A stretch of 56,339 nt of DNA. Origin: Pseudomonas sp. IPO3778 (lineage in GTDB: Bacteria > Pseudomonadota > Gammaproteobacteria > Pseudomonadales > Pseudomonadaceae). The translations under genes were made by a program, and so were the position numbers. The notes beneath the pieces are model-generated. The model was given only the letters and a program-made list of their open reading frames with translations. It did not search any database and had not been told where the DNA came from. The first letter of the stretch is position 1, and each line of letters starts with the position of its first letter. Positions 24,744-32,852 of the stretch are shown piece by piece. The stretch is taken from assembly GCF_013386825.1 (NCBI RefSeq), contig NZ_JACARC010000046.1:1-56339 (forward strand), given 5' to 3'.

Positions 24744-25616
24744 ATGTCGGTGTCCCACGCCCAACTCAAAGCCTTCCACGCGGTGGCCGTACACGGCAGT
24801 TTTACCCTCGCCGCCGAACGCTTGTTCCTCACGCAACCGGCTATTTCCGACCAGGTGCGCAAGCTGGAAGAGCGCTTCGGCGTGCTGCTGTTCCATCGCA
24901 ACAAACGCTCGGTGCGGTTGACCGACCTGGGGGAACGCCTGTTGAGCATCACCCAGCGTTTGTTTGCCGTCGCGGCCGAAGCCGAAGAGCTGTTGCAGGA
25001 CTCCCGGGCCTTGCAGACCGGCACCCTGACCCTGGCGGTGGATGCGCCCGTGCATGTGCTGCCGCAGATTGCGCGTTTCTGCCAGTTGTACCCGGGCATC
25101 CGTGTGAAGATCGAAACCGGCAACACCGACGAATCACTGTTTCGCCTGTACCACTACCAGGCCGACCTGGCGCTGCTGGGGCGCGATGTGGATGACGAGC
25201 GGCTGCTGTCATTGCCGTTGCCCGACGATCAATTGCTCGCGTTTGTTTCTCGCAACCATCCGTGGGCCGGTCGCGAGTCGATCTGCCTGGCGGACCTGGA
25301 CGACACGCCGTTGGTATTGCGGGAAATCGGCTCCGTCACCCGTCAGACCCTTGAGCAGGAAATGCACCAGGCCGGGCTACGGATTCGCCCGGCCATTCAG
25401 GTAGAAGGCCGGGAAGCGGCGCGGGAGGCGGTGGTGGTGGGGATTGGCGTGGGGGTGGTGTCGGCTGCGGAGTTTGGGGCAGATTCGCGGGTGTATGCGA
25501 TGCCGATCCGTGACTGTACGCAGCGGATGAAGGAGACACTGGTGTGCTTGAAGGAACAGAGTTCGCGGCGGGTGGTGGCGACGTTTCTGGAGATTGTGCG
25601 GGAAAGTTTGCGGTGA
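24744..25616 (+). CDS. LysR-type regulator, aminoethylphosphonate-associated (first of two paralogues)
   Basis: A 290-residue LysR regulator with an N-terminal winged helix-turn-helix (HAVAVHGSFTLAAERLFLTQPAISDQVRKLEERFGV) and a periplasmic-binding-like effector domain. It is divergent from the OPA-type transporter, with a 267-bp intergenic region that carries no other gene. It resembles the second LysR at 25801-26658 along its whole length: LREIGSVTRQT here matches LREPSSITRRT there, and EGREAAREAVVVGIGVGVVS matches DSREAVTEAVAAELGVGVVS. This suggests gene duplication, each copy controlling one arm of phosphonate uptake and catabolism. Confidence 0.88.
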   Translation: MSVSHAQLKAFHAVAVHGSFTLAAERLFLTQPAISDQVRKLEERFGVLLFHRNKRSVRLTDLGERLLSITQRLFAVAAEAEELLQDSRALQTGTLTLAVDAPVHVLPQIARFCQLYPGIRVKIETGNTDESLFRLYHYQADLALLGRDVDDERLLSLPLPDDQLLAFVSRNHPWAGRESICLADLDDTPLVLREIGSVTRQTLEQEMHQAGLRIRPAIQVEGREAAREAVVVGIGVGVVSAAEFGADSRVYAMPIRDCTQRMKETLVCLKEQSSRRVVATFLEIVRESLR

Positions 25617-25629
25617 ATTTGAGGGCCTC

Positions 25630-25769
25630 TTCGCGAGCAAGCCCGCTCCCACATTCGACCGCATTCCATAGGTAGAACCCGGTCAACTGTGGGAGTGGGC
25701 GTGCTCCCACATTCGACCGCATTCCATAGGTAGAACTCGGTCAACTGTGGGAGCGGGCTTGCTCGCGAA
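25630..25769. repeat. REP cluster built on a 51-bp direct repeat
   Basis: Three REP-like sequences (25630-25653, a degenerate one at 25687-25711, and 25746-25769) lie between convergent genes. Bases 25645-25695 and 25703-25753 are direct repeats, offset by 58 bp, that differ at one base (ACCCGG versus ACTCGG). A whole REP-plus-spacer unit therefore seems to have duplicated recently. Confidence 0.85.
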
Positions 25770-25800
25770 AGGGCCACCTCGGTCTTCAGCCAACATCCAC

Positions 25801-26658
25801 TTAAGGTGCCAACTCGAAAAACGCCTGAATCAACCGCAACTCCCGCCGCCGCGCCATGCACCCGATCATATGCCGGTTCACCAGCCCGTCCCCCTGGATC
25901 GGAATCGCATGCACCCGTGGATCGCGGCTGACCTCCATCGAAGACACCACGCCCACCCCCAATTCAGCCGCCACCGCTTCCGTCACCGCCTCACGGCTGT
26001 CCAGTTCCAGCAACACCTTGGGCTTCACGCCCGCCTGGACGCAGGCATCATCAAAGGTACGCCGGGTGATCGAACTGGGCTCACGCAGCACCATGATCAC
26101 CTGATCCAACTGCTCCAGCCGAATGCCCTCAGGCTGCGCCAACCACGGATGTCCGGCCGGCACCAACGCGCAAATCCGTGATTCGATCAACGGTTGCAGG
26201 CACAGCCCCTTATGGGGCTCCAGCTCCGTCAACACCGCCACGTCGGCCCGCTCGGACAGCAGCGCGGCGAGGGTTTCCTGGGCGTTGCCCAGGCGCAGAT
26301 TGACGGTAATCCCCGGGTACCGTTCCCGCAGGCGAGCCAGCATCGGCATGACCATGTGCGGCCCGTCCGCCGCCACTTCCAGGCGCCCGGTGAGCAGTTG
26401 CCGGTTGGCCTCCAGCAAGGTCTGCGCCTCTTCCACCAGGCCGAAGATCGCCCGGGTGATGGCCGCCAGCCTGGTGCCCTCCTCGGTCAACGCCACCTGC
26501 CGCGCGGTACGTCGGAACAGCGCAATCTGGTAGTGCTCCTCCAGCGCCTTGATATGCCCGGTCACCGCCGGCTGGCTGATGAACAGCCGCTCGGCCGCCC
26601 GGGTAAAACTGCCCTCCCGGGCCACGGCATCAAACGCACGCAACTGAAACAGGTTCAT
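25801..26658 (-). CDS. LysR-type regulator facing phnW (second of two paralogues)
   Basis: A 285-residue LysR regulator starting MNLFQLRAFDAVAREGSFTRAAERLFISQPAVTGHI; the longer frame overlaps phnW and is rejected. It is divergent from phnW, the normal position for the LysR regulators associated with 2-aminoethylphosphonate use. It is full length, with no missing region. A 7-bp-arm palindrome abuts its start codon and could serve autoregulation. Confidence 0.9.
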   Translation of the reverse strand: MNLFQLRAFDAVAREGSFTRAAERLFISQPAVTGHIKALEEHYQIALFRRTARQVALTEEGTRLAAITRAIFGLVEEAQTLLEANRQLLTGRLEVAADGPHMVMPMLARLRERYPGITVNLRLGNAQETLAALLSERADVAVLTELEPHKGLCLQPLIESRICALVPAGHPWLAQPEGIRLEQLDQVIMVLREPSSITRRTFDDACVQAGVKPKVLLELDSREAVTEAVAAELGVGVVSSMEVSRDPRVHAIPIQGDGLVNRHMIGCMARRRELRLIQAFFELAP

Positions 26659-26681
26659 AGCTATCGGCCTCACTGATAGCT
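26659..26681. promoter_or_regulatory. Palindrome between lysR and phnW, possible LysR operator
   Basis: AGCTATC and GATAGCT arms are separated by 9 bp, directly upstream of the lysR start codon on the minus strand and about 90 bp before phnW. The size suits a LysR dyad. No equivalent match was found at the transporter promoter region, so the assignment is tentative. Confidence 0.4.
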
Positions 26682-26770
26682 CGCATAACAACAAACAATT
26701 TGATTGATGGCAAGCCAAACTGCAATTTAGGCCCCGTACATTCATCCCATTGTTTTGCGAGGACACAAGA

Positions 26771-27880
26771 ATGAGCACTGCCGCGCCGATCCTGCTGACC
26801 CCCGGGCCCTTGACCACTTCGGCCCGCACCCGCCAGGCCATGATGGTCGACTGGGGTTCATGGGATGACCGCTTCAATCAACTGACCGCCAGCCTGTGCG
26901 AGCAACTGCTGGCGATCGTCAACGGCACCGACAGCCACCATTGCGTGCCGTTGCAAGGCAGCGGCACCTTCGCGGTAGAAGCGGCCATCGGCACCCTGGT
27001 GCCACGGGACGGCAAGGTGCTGGTGCTGATCAACGGCGCCTACGGCAAGCGCCTGGCGAAGATCTGCGAAGTGCTCGGCCGCCCGTTCAGCACCTTTGAA
27101 ACCGCTGAAGACGAACCCACCACCGCCGCCGACGTCGACCGCCTGTTGCAGGCCGACAAGGGCATCACCCACGTCGCACTGATCCATTGCGAAACCAGCA
27201 CCGGGATTCTCAACCCGCTGCCCGACATCGCCCAGGTCATCGCCCGCCACGGCAAGCGCCTGATCATCGACGCCATGAGCTCCTTCGGCGCGCTGCCGAT
27301 CGACGCCCGTGAAGTGCCGTTCGACGCGCTGATCGCCGCCTCCGGCAAATGCCTGGAAGGCGTACCGGGGATGGGGTTTGTGTTCGCTGAAAAGCAGGCG
27401 CTGGCGGCTGCCCAAGGCAACAGTCACTCCCTGGCGATGGACCTGTTCGACCAGCACAGCTACATGGCCAAGACCGGCCAATGGCGCTTCACCCCGCCGA
27501 CCCACGTAGTCGCCGCGCTGCACGAAGCCCTGCTGCAATACCACGAAGAAGGCGGCCTGCCCGCCCGCCACCAGCGCTACGCCGACAACTGCCAGGCGCT
27601 GCTGGACGGCATGGCCGAACTGGGCCTGCGCAGCTTCCTGCCCGCCGCGATCCAGGCGCCGATCATCGTCACCTTCCACGCGCCGAAAGACCCGCGCTAC
27701 CAGTTCAAGGAATTCTACGAGCGGGTCAAGGCCAAGGGTTTCATCCTCTATCCCGGCAAATTGACTCAGGTGGAAACCTTCCGCGTGGGCTGCATCGGCC
27801 ATGTACACCGGGCCGACATGCAAGCCGCTGTCGCGGCGGTGGCCGAGGTGCTGCAAGAAATGAACGTACTCGACATCTGA
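26771..27880 (+). CDS. phnW: 2-aminoethylphosphonate:pyruvate aminotransferase
   Basis: A 369-residue fold-type I PLP aminotransferase that converts 2-aminoethylphosphonate and pyruvate to phosphonoacetaldehyde and alanine. The N-terminus LLTPGPLTTSARTRQAMMVDWGSWD and the PLP lysine in ASGKCLEGVPG (Lys193) fit the PhnW family closely. The ATG at 26771 has GAGG at good spacing; an upstream in-frame TTG at 26750 is rejected. A REPIN separates it from phnX, so the two are probably one transcript but not translationally coupled. Confidence 0.96.
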   Translation: MSTAAPILLTPGPLTTSARTRQAMMVDWGSWDDRFNQLTASLCEQLLAIVNGTDSHHCVPLQGSGTFAVEAAIGTLVPRDGKVLVLINGAYGKRLAKICEVLGRPFSTFETAEDEPTTAADVDRLLQADKGITHVALIHCETSTGILNPLPDIAQVIARHGKRLIIDAMSSFGALPIDAREVPFDALIAASGKCLEGVPGMGFVFAEKQALAAAQGNSHSLAMDLFDQHSYMAKTGQWRFTPPTHVVAALHEALLQYHEEGGLPARHQRYADNCQALLDGMAELGLRSFLPAAIQAPIIVTFHAPKDPRYQFKEFYERVKAKGFILYPGKLTQVETFRVGCIGHVHRADMQAAVAAVAEVLQEMNVLDI

Positions 27881-27895
27881 GACTGAACTGCCCCC

Positions 27896-27995
27896 TGTAG
27901 GAGCGAGCTTGCTCGCGAAAAACCTGAGGGCGCCGCGTTCATCCAGCCTGCCAGCGTCATCGTTAACGACCTTTGCGAGCAAGCTCGCTCCTACA
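27896..27995. repeat. REPIN inside the phnW-phnX interval
   Basis: A REP copy with core GGAGCGAGCTTGCTCGCG and its inverted partner (about 27972-27995) surround a 50-bp spacer. The core differs from the other REPINs in having AGGAGCGAG instead of GGGAGCGGG on both arms, so compensating changes preserve the hairpin. In mRNA it would form a stable structure that could set unequal expression of the two genes. Confidence 0.85.
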
Positions 27996-28023
27996 TGAAG
28001 CCCCTTTAAACAGGATCTGAACC

Positions 28024-28851
28024 ATGAACTACGCAAACCCAACCCAACTGCAAGCCGCGATCCTCGACTGGGCCGGCACTGTGGTCGATTTCGGCTCGTT
28101 CGCGCCGACGCAGATTTTTGTCGAGGCCTTCGCCGAGTTCGACGTGCAGGTCTCCATTGAAGAAGCCCGCGGCCCGATGGGCATGGGCAAGTGGGACCAC
28201 ATCCGCACCCTGTGCGACCAGCCGCAGGTGGCCGAGCGTTACCGCAAGGCCTTTGGCCGCACGCCCACCGATGAAGACGTGACCGCCATCTACCAGCGCT
28301 TCATGCCGCTGCAGATCGAAAAAATCGCCGAACACTCGGCCCTGATCCCCGGCGCCCTGGAAACCATCGCCAACCTGCGCCAGCAAGGGATCAAGATCGG
28401 CTCCTGCTCCGGCTACCCCAAGCAGGTGATGGATAAGGTGGTCGAACTGGCCGCCACCAACGGCTATGTCGCCGACCATGTGGTGGCTACCGACGAAGTG
28501 CCCAACGGCCGCCCATGGCCGGCCCAGGCCCTGGCCAACGTGATCGCCCTGGGCATTGATGATGTGGCGGCCTGCGTGAAGATCGACGACACCGTGCCGG
28601 GTATCCTCGAAGGCCGCCGCGCCGGGATGTGGACCGTGGCGCTGACCTGTTCGGGCAACGCCCTGGGCCTGACCTACGAACAGTTCCGCGCGCTTGACGC
28701 CGGCACACTCGCCAGCGAACGCACGCGCATCGAAGCGATGTTCGAAGGCTCGCGCCCGCACTATATGATCGACACCATTACCGACCTGCCGGCGGTGATT
28801 GCCGACATCAACCAGCGCCTGGCACGGGGTGAAATGCCCCAAGGCAACTGA
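28024..28851 (+). CDS. phnX: Phosphonoacetaldehyde hydrolase (phosphonatase)
   Basis: A 275-residue HAD-superfamily enzyme that splits phosphonoacetaldehyde into acetaldehyde and phosphate. The nucleophile motif is LDWAGTVVDFG (Asp15), with Ala in place of the second Asp as in phosphonatases. The cap-domain Schiff-base lysine is in MGMGKWDHI (Lys56), and SCSGYP and KIDDTVPGILEG supply HAD motifs 2 and 4. With phnW it completes the two-step release of phosphate from 2-aminoethylphosphonate, giving a phosphorus source that works without C-P lyase. Confidence 0.96.
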   Translation: MNYANPTQLQAAILDWAGTVVDFGSFAPTQIFVEAFAEFDVQVSIEEARGPMGMGKWDHIRTLCDQPQVAERYRKAFGRTPTDEDVTAIYQRFMPLQIEKIAEHSALIPGALETIANLRQQGIKIGSCSGYPKQVMDKVVELAATNGYVADHVVATDEVPNGRPWPAQALANVIALGIDDVAACVKIDDTVPGILEGRRAGMWTVALTCSGNALGLTYEQFRALDAGTLASERTRIEAMFEGSRPHYMIDTITDLPAVIADINQRLARGEMPQGN

Positions 28852-28974
28852 TTGGGATCAAAAGATCGCGTCTACACCCTCCTCTCACGGGCAAACCTCG
28901 TAAAACAGGCTTACATTGAAAGGACTCCGTCGCGAAAGAACGGAGGTTTGCCCTGATGAGTGAGGAAGAAAGCG

Positions 28975-29535
28975 ATGCCCTGGAAAAATTCCGATACGCG
29001 TTACAGCACCATGTCGATTGCGCTGCACTGGCTGATGGTGGTGCTGCTGGCGGTGGTCTACGCCTGCATTGAGTTGCGCGGGCAGTTTCCCAAAGGCAGT
29101 GGCGCACGCACGTTGATCGTGGAAATGCACTTTATGTTCGGCCTGACCGTGTTTGTGCTGGTGTGGCTACGGTTGTTCGCCCGCAGCCTGGGCGTGGCGC
29201 CGAAGATCGTACCGGCCCCGCCGCAATGGCAAACCCTCCTCGCCACCCTGATGCACATGGCGCTGTACGCCTTGATGATCGGCATGCCCATCGCCGGCTG
29301 GCTGATCGTCAGTGCCGAGGGGCATTCGGTGATGTTCTACGGCATCGAGTTGCCGCCGTTGATTGCGGAAAACAAGGCCTTGGCCAAAGAGATTGAAAGC
29401 TGGCATGTGCTGTTCGGCAAGATCGGTTACTGGTTGATCGGGCTGCATGCGTTGGCGGCGATCGTTCACCATTACATCCTGCGCGACAACACGGCGCTGC
29501 GAATGATGCCGGGGCGCGAGCGAAATCATGGGTGA
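28975..29535 (+). CDS. Cytochrome b561-family membrane protein
   Basis: A 186-residue four-helix b-type cytochrome with conserved histidines (MSIALHWLMVVLLAV, EMHFMFGLTVFVLVWLRLF, LMHMALYALMIGMP, LHALAAIVHHYIL). The ATG at 28975 is preceded by GAGGAA at a spacing of about 8-9 nt; the GTG at 28960 is less likely. It is distinct in sequence from the b561 at 10160-10699 and has no obvious redox partner beside it. Probable quinol oxidation or superoxide reduction are family-level suggestions only. Confidence 0.88.
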   Translation: MPWKNSDTRYSTMSIALHWLMVVLLAVVYACIELRGQFPKGSGARTLIVEMHFMFGLTVFVLVWLRLFARSLGVAPKIVPAPPQWQTLLATLMHMALYALMIGMPIAGWLIVSAEGHSVMFYGIELPPLIAENKALAKEIESWHVLFGKIGYWLIGLHALAAIVHHYILRDNTALRMMPGRERNHG

Positions 29536-29542
29536 CGCTCAC

Positions 29543-29643
29543 TGTAGGAGTGAGCTTGCTCGCGAAAAACGAATAGGCGACACGGGCAACCTGATAGCGC
29601 TGCGTGATCGTTGACGTTTTTCGCGAGCAAGCCCGCTCCCACA
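29543..29643. repeat. REPIN directly abutting the next gene's stop codon
   Basis: REP copies at 29543-29566 and about 29617-29643 in inverted orientation. The second ends one base before the TAA (29644-29646) of the convergent PLP-enzyme gene, so the palindrome doubles as its 3' mRNA structure. The arms are not identical (AGGAGTGAG against GGGAGCGGG), unlike the other pairs. Confidence 0.85.
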
Positions 29644-30543
29644 TTAACCGGGTGCAACAGGGAAACCCCGGCGACCTTGCAAGCCGCCGGTGTGGACGAA
29701 GATCAGGCGGGTGCCGGGAGCGAAGTACCCCGCTTCAATCCGCTGCTTCAACGCCAACAACGCCTTGCCGGTGTACAGCGGCTCCAGCGGCAACTCACAG
29801 GCGTGCTCCGTGGCGTCGATAAATTCCAGCAACTCTGGATCCACCTTGGCGAAGCCGCCCCGGCTGGCGTCCAGCCATTCATAACCCGCCTGCACCAGCG
29901 CCTGTACCTGCTGAGCCACCCCGTGGTCATCGGGCACCGCCAGCGCGCCATACACCGGATGCGCGCCCGCCTCCGCCAGCACCAATCCCGCCAACGTCGT
30001 ACCGGTGCCCGCCGCCAGCCACCAACCGTGATAGTCCGCCCAGCCCAGGCCGTTTAATTGCGCCCGCGCCTGGTTCACCAAAACGCCGCAACCCAACGCA
30101 CCGGCCAAGCCACCACCGCCTTCGGGCACCGGATGCAGGTGCGGATACTGCGCGCGCCACGGCAGCCAGAAACCCGGCTCATTGCGCGCGCGATAGCCGC
30201 CATACCCCAGCCAATGCAGCTGCATGCCGAAGGCTTTCAGGTCGAGAACCGTGGGCGTGTCTTGAGGATGGCCACGCAGCAGGCCAACGGTCGGAAAGCC
30301 GAAGCGTTTCCCGGCCGCCGCCAGTGCATGCAGGTGATTGGAGTAGGCCCCGCCCAGGCTGATGATGCCGCTGGCACCCGCCGCCCGGCCTTGGGCCAGG
30401 TGCTCGGTGAGCTTGAACCACTTATTGCCGCTGATCAGCGGGTCGATACGGTCCAGGCGCAACACAGCCACCTCCACCGAACCCATCCAATCCAGCTTCA
30501 GGGGTTCAAGGGGCGCGTGGGGAAGCCAGTCGAAAGGACCCAT
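29644..30543 (-). CDS. PLP-dependent D-cysteine desulfhydrase / ACC deaminase-like enzyme
   Basis: A 299-residue fold-type II PLP enzyme. The cofactor lysine lies in ISGNKWFKL (Lys41), and GGAYSNHLHALAAAGKRFG is the phosphate/substrate loop. The C-terminal FVHTGGLQG is typical. True ACC deaminases are about 338 residues and have specific tyrosines, so this shorter protein is more likely a D-cysteine desulfhydrase or related deaminase. The ATG at 30543 (MGPFDW) is taken as the start. It is transcribed on the same strand as fadH downstream of its terminator-like hairpin, so it probably has its own promoter. Confidence 0.82.
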   Translation of the reverse strand: MGPFDWLPHAPLEPLKLDWMGSVEVAVLRLDRIDPLISGNKWFKLTEHLAQGRAAGASGIISLGGAYSNHLHALAAAGKRFGFPTVGLLRGHPQDTPTVLDLKAFGMQLHWLGYGGYRARNEPGFWLPWRAQYPHLHPVPEGGGGLAGALGCGVLVNQARAQLNGLGWADYHGWWLAAGTGTTLAGLVLAEAGAHPVYGALAVPDDHGVAQQVQALVQAGYEWLDASRGGFAKVDPELLEFIDATEHACELPLEPLYTGKALLALKQRIEAGYFAPGTRLIFVHTGGLQGRRGFPVAPG

Positions 30544-30562
30544 GAGGGCGGTTCTGCACAAG

Positions 30563-30594
30563 AAAAGGGGCGGTAGTCTACCACCGCCCCTTTT
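30563..30594. terminator. Strong intrinsic terminator after fadH
   Basis: Arms AAAAGGGGCGGT (30563-30574) and ACCGCCCCTTTT (30583-30594) enclose an 8-nt loop. Read on the minus strand it follows the fadH stop by 6 bp and ends in a T run. It would stop fadH transcripts before the next minus-strand gene. Confidence 0.88.
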
Positions 30595-30600
30595 GCGTGT

Positions 30601-32640
30601 TTACAGCTCGGCCGCCAGGCGCGAACCCTGGTTGATGGCGCGCTTGGCATCCAGTTCGGCCGCCACGTCGGCACCGCCGATCAGGTGCACGTTCTGCTTG
30701 GCCGCGACCAGGCCGTCGTGCAGTTCCCGCAGCGGGTCCTGGCCGGCGCAGATGACGATGTTGTCCACCGCCAGCACCTTCGGTTCACCCTCGGCGCCGA
30801 GGCGGATGTGCAGGCCTTCATCGTCGATCTTCAGGTACTCGACGCTGTTGAGCATTTGCACCTGCTTGTTCTTCAAGCCCGTGCGGTGGATCCAGCCGGT
30901 GGTCTTGCCCAGGCCATCGCCGACCTTGGAAGCCTTGCGCTGCAACAGGAACACTTCACGCGCCGGGGCATGACGCTCGGGCTTGATCCCGGCCACACCG
31001 CCGCGGGCTTCCAGGTGGGTGTCGATGCCCCACTCTTTCCAGAACGCGTCGCGGTCCAGGCTGGTGGACACGCCCTGGTGCACGAGGAATTCCGACACGT
31101 CAAAACCGATACCGCCGGCACCGATGACCGCCACCCGATGGCCCACCGGCTTGCGCTCCAGGATCACGTCCAGGTAGCTCAGCACCTTGGCATTTTCCAC
31201 GCCCGGGATCGCCGGCGTGCGCGGCGCGATGCCGGTGGCCAGGATGATCTCGTCGTAACCGCCTGCCACCAGATGCTCAACGTCGACCCGGGTGTTCAGG
31301 CACAGCTCGACATGGGTGGTCTGCAACTTGCGCTTGAAGTAGCGCAGGGTTTCGAAAAATTCTTCCTTGCCCGGCACGCGCTTGGCAATGTTGAACTGGC
31401 CACCGATCTCGCTGGCCGAATCGAACAGGGTCACCTGGTGCCCACGCTCGGCGGCAACGGTGGCAGCGGCCAGGCCTGCAGGGCCGGCACCGACCACGGC
31501 GATTTTCTTGATCTGCTTGACCGGCAGGTAGTTGAGCTCGGTCTCGTAGCACGCACGGGGGTTGACCAGGCAGGTGGTCAGCTTGCCGCCGAAGGTGTGG
31601 TCCAGGCACGCCTGGTTGCAGCCGATGCAGGTGTTGATTTCATCAGCGCGACCTTCAGCAGCCTTGTTGACGAAGTCCGGGTCGGCCAGGAACGGGCGAG
31701 CCATCGAGACCATGTCGGCATCGCCTTCGGCCAGGATCTGCTCGGCGATTTCCGGGGTGTTGATGCGGTTGGTGGTGATCAGCGGGATCTGCACCGCACC
31801 GCGCAACTTGGCCGTGACCTTGCTGAATGCACCGCGTGGAACCTTGGTGGCGATGGTCGGAATGCGCGCTTCGTGCCAGCCGATGCCGGTGTTGATGAGG
31901 GTCGCACCCGCCTGCTCGATGGCCTTGGCCAACTGCACGATCTCTTCCCAGGTGCTGCCGCCTTCCACCAGGTCGAGCATCGACAGGCGGAAGATGATGA
32001 TGAAATTCGGGCCTACGGCTTCACGCACCCGGCGCACGATTTCCACCGGCAGGCGCATACGGTTTTCGTAGCTGCCACCCCAGCGGTCGGTGCGGTGGTT
32101 GGTGTGGGCGGCGAGGAACTGGTTAATGAAATAACCTTCGGAGCCCATGATTTCCACGCCGTCGTACTCGGCGACCTGGGCCAGCAGCGAGCAGGTGACA
32201 AAATCATTGATCTGTTTTTCGATGCCGTCTTCGTCCAGCTCTTTGGGCTTGAACGGGTTGATCGGCGCCTGGATCGCGCTCGGCGCCACCTGCTTCGGGC
32301 TGTAGGCATAACGCCCGGCGTGGAGAATCTGCATGCAGATCTTGCCGCCCGCCTCGTGCACCGCCTGGGTCACGATCTTGTGCTTTTGCGCCTCTTCGTC
32401 GGTGGTCAGCTTGGCTGCACCGGCATACACCCCGCCTTCATCGTTCGGGCCAATGCCGCCGGTGACCATCAGGCCCACGCCGCCACGGGCGCGCTCGGCG
32501 AAATAGGCCGCCATGCGCTCGAAGCCGCCGGGTTTCTCTTCCAGGCCGGTGTGCATCGAGCCCATCAGGGTGCGGTTACGCAGGGTGGTAAAACCCAGGT
32601 CCAACGGGGCCAGCAGGTGCGGGTAGGCAGCAGCGGTCAT
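30601..32640 (-). CDS. fadH: NADPH-dependent 2,4-dienoyl-CoA reductase
   Basis: A 679-residue iron-sulfur flavoprotein for beta-oxidation of fatty acids with even-numbered double bonds. The N-terminal TIM barrel binds FMN and has catalytic Tyr170 (GSEGYFINQF) and His256 (GIGWHEAR), equivalent to Tyr166 and His252 of E. coli FadH. Four cysteines for the 4Fe-4S cluster are at 338, 341, 345 and 357 (TCIGCNQACLDH and CLVNP). The C-terminal half has the GAGPAGLAAA FAD motif and an NADPH-binding AVIGAGGIGFD. The ATG at 32640 has GGAG upstream. It is divergent from the nitrilase-like/AraC pair, an order familiar from other pseudomonads. Confidence 0.96.
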   Translation of the reverse strand: MTAAAYPHLLAPLDLGFTTLRNRTLMGSMHTGLEEKPGGFERMAAYFAERARGGVGLMVTGGIGPNDEGGVYAGAAKLTTDEEAQKHKIVTQAVHEAGGKICMQILHAGRYAYSPKQVAPSAIQAPINPFKPKELDEDGIEKQINDFVTCSLLAQVAEYDGVEIMGSEGYFINQFLAAHTNHRTDRWGGSYENRMRLPVEIVRRVREAVGPNFIIIFRLSMLDLVEGGSTWEEIVQLAKAIEQAGATLINTGIGWHEARIPTIATKVPRGAFSKVTAKLRGAVQIPLITTNRINTPEIAEQILAEGDADMVSMARPFLADPDFVNKAAEGRADEINTCIGCNQACLDHTFGGKLTTCLVNPRACYETELNYLPVKQIKKIAVVGAGPAGLAAATVAAERGHQVTLFDSASEIGGQFNIAKRVPGKEEFFETLRYFKRKLQTTHVELCLNTRVDVEHLVAGGYDEIILATGIAPRTPAIPGVENAKVLSYLDVILERKPVGHRVAVIGAGGIGFDVSEFLVHQGVSTSLDRDAFWKEWGIDTHLEARGGVAGIKPERHAPAREVFLLQRKASKVGDGLGKTTGWIHRTGLKNKQVQMLNSVEYLKIDDEGLHIRLGAEGEPKVLAVDNIVICAGQDPLRELHDGLVAAKQNVHLIGGADVAAELDAKRAINQGSRLAAEL

Positions 32641-32852
32641 GGTACAGCTCCACAACGGATCATCACGGGACGTGGAGCGCTCGAATGGCACTCCATCGGT
32701 TTATGTCCCACAGACTAAGAGCCTGCCGGTTACCGCTCAATGACTGTAAGTGACAAGTTATTGATCCAAATGCGCAGCACCCCCTTGGCAATCGTGTACA
32801 TGGGCCCTACCCTAGGCATCGAACCCTGCACCCGGTCCGTTGTCTGTTTCCC

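Noticed and set aside
25630..25769. CRISPR-like array of short repeats
   Set aside because: Repeats are REP palindromes plus one tandem duplication; there are no unique spacers of constant size and no cas genes.
30685..32718. 677-codon open frame opposite fadH
   Set aside because: It mirrors fadH and has no family features.
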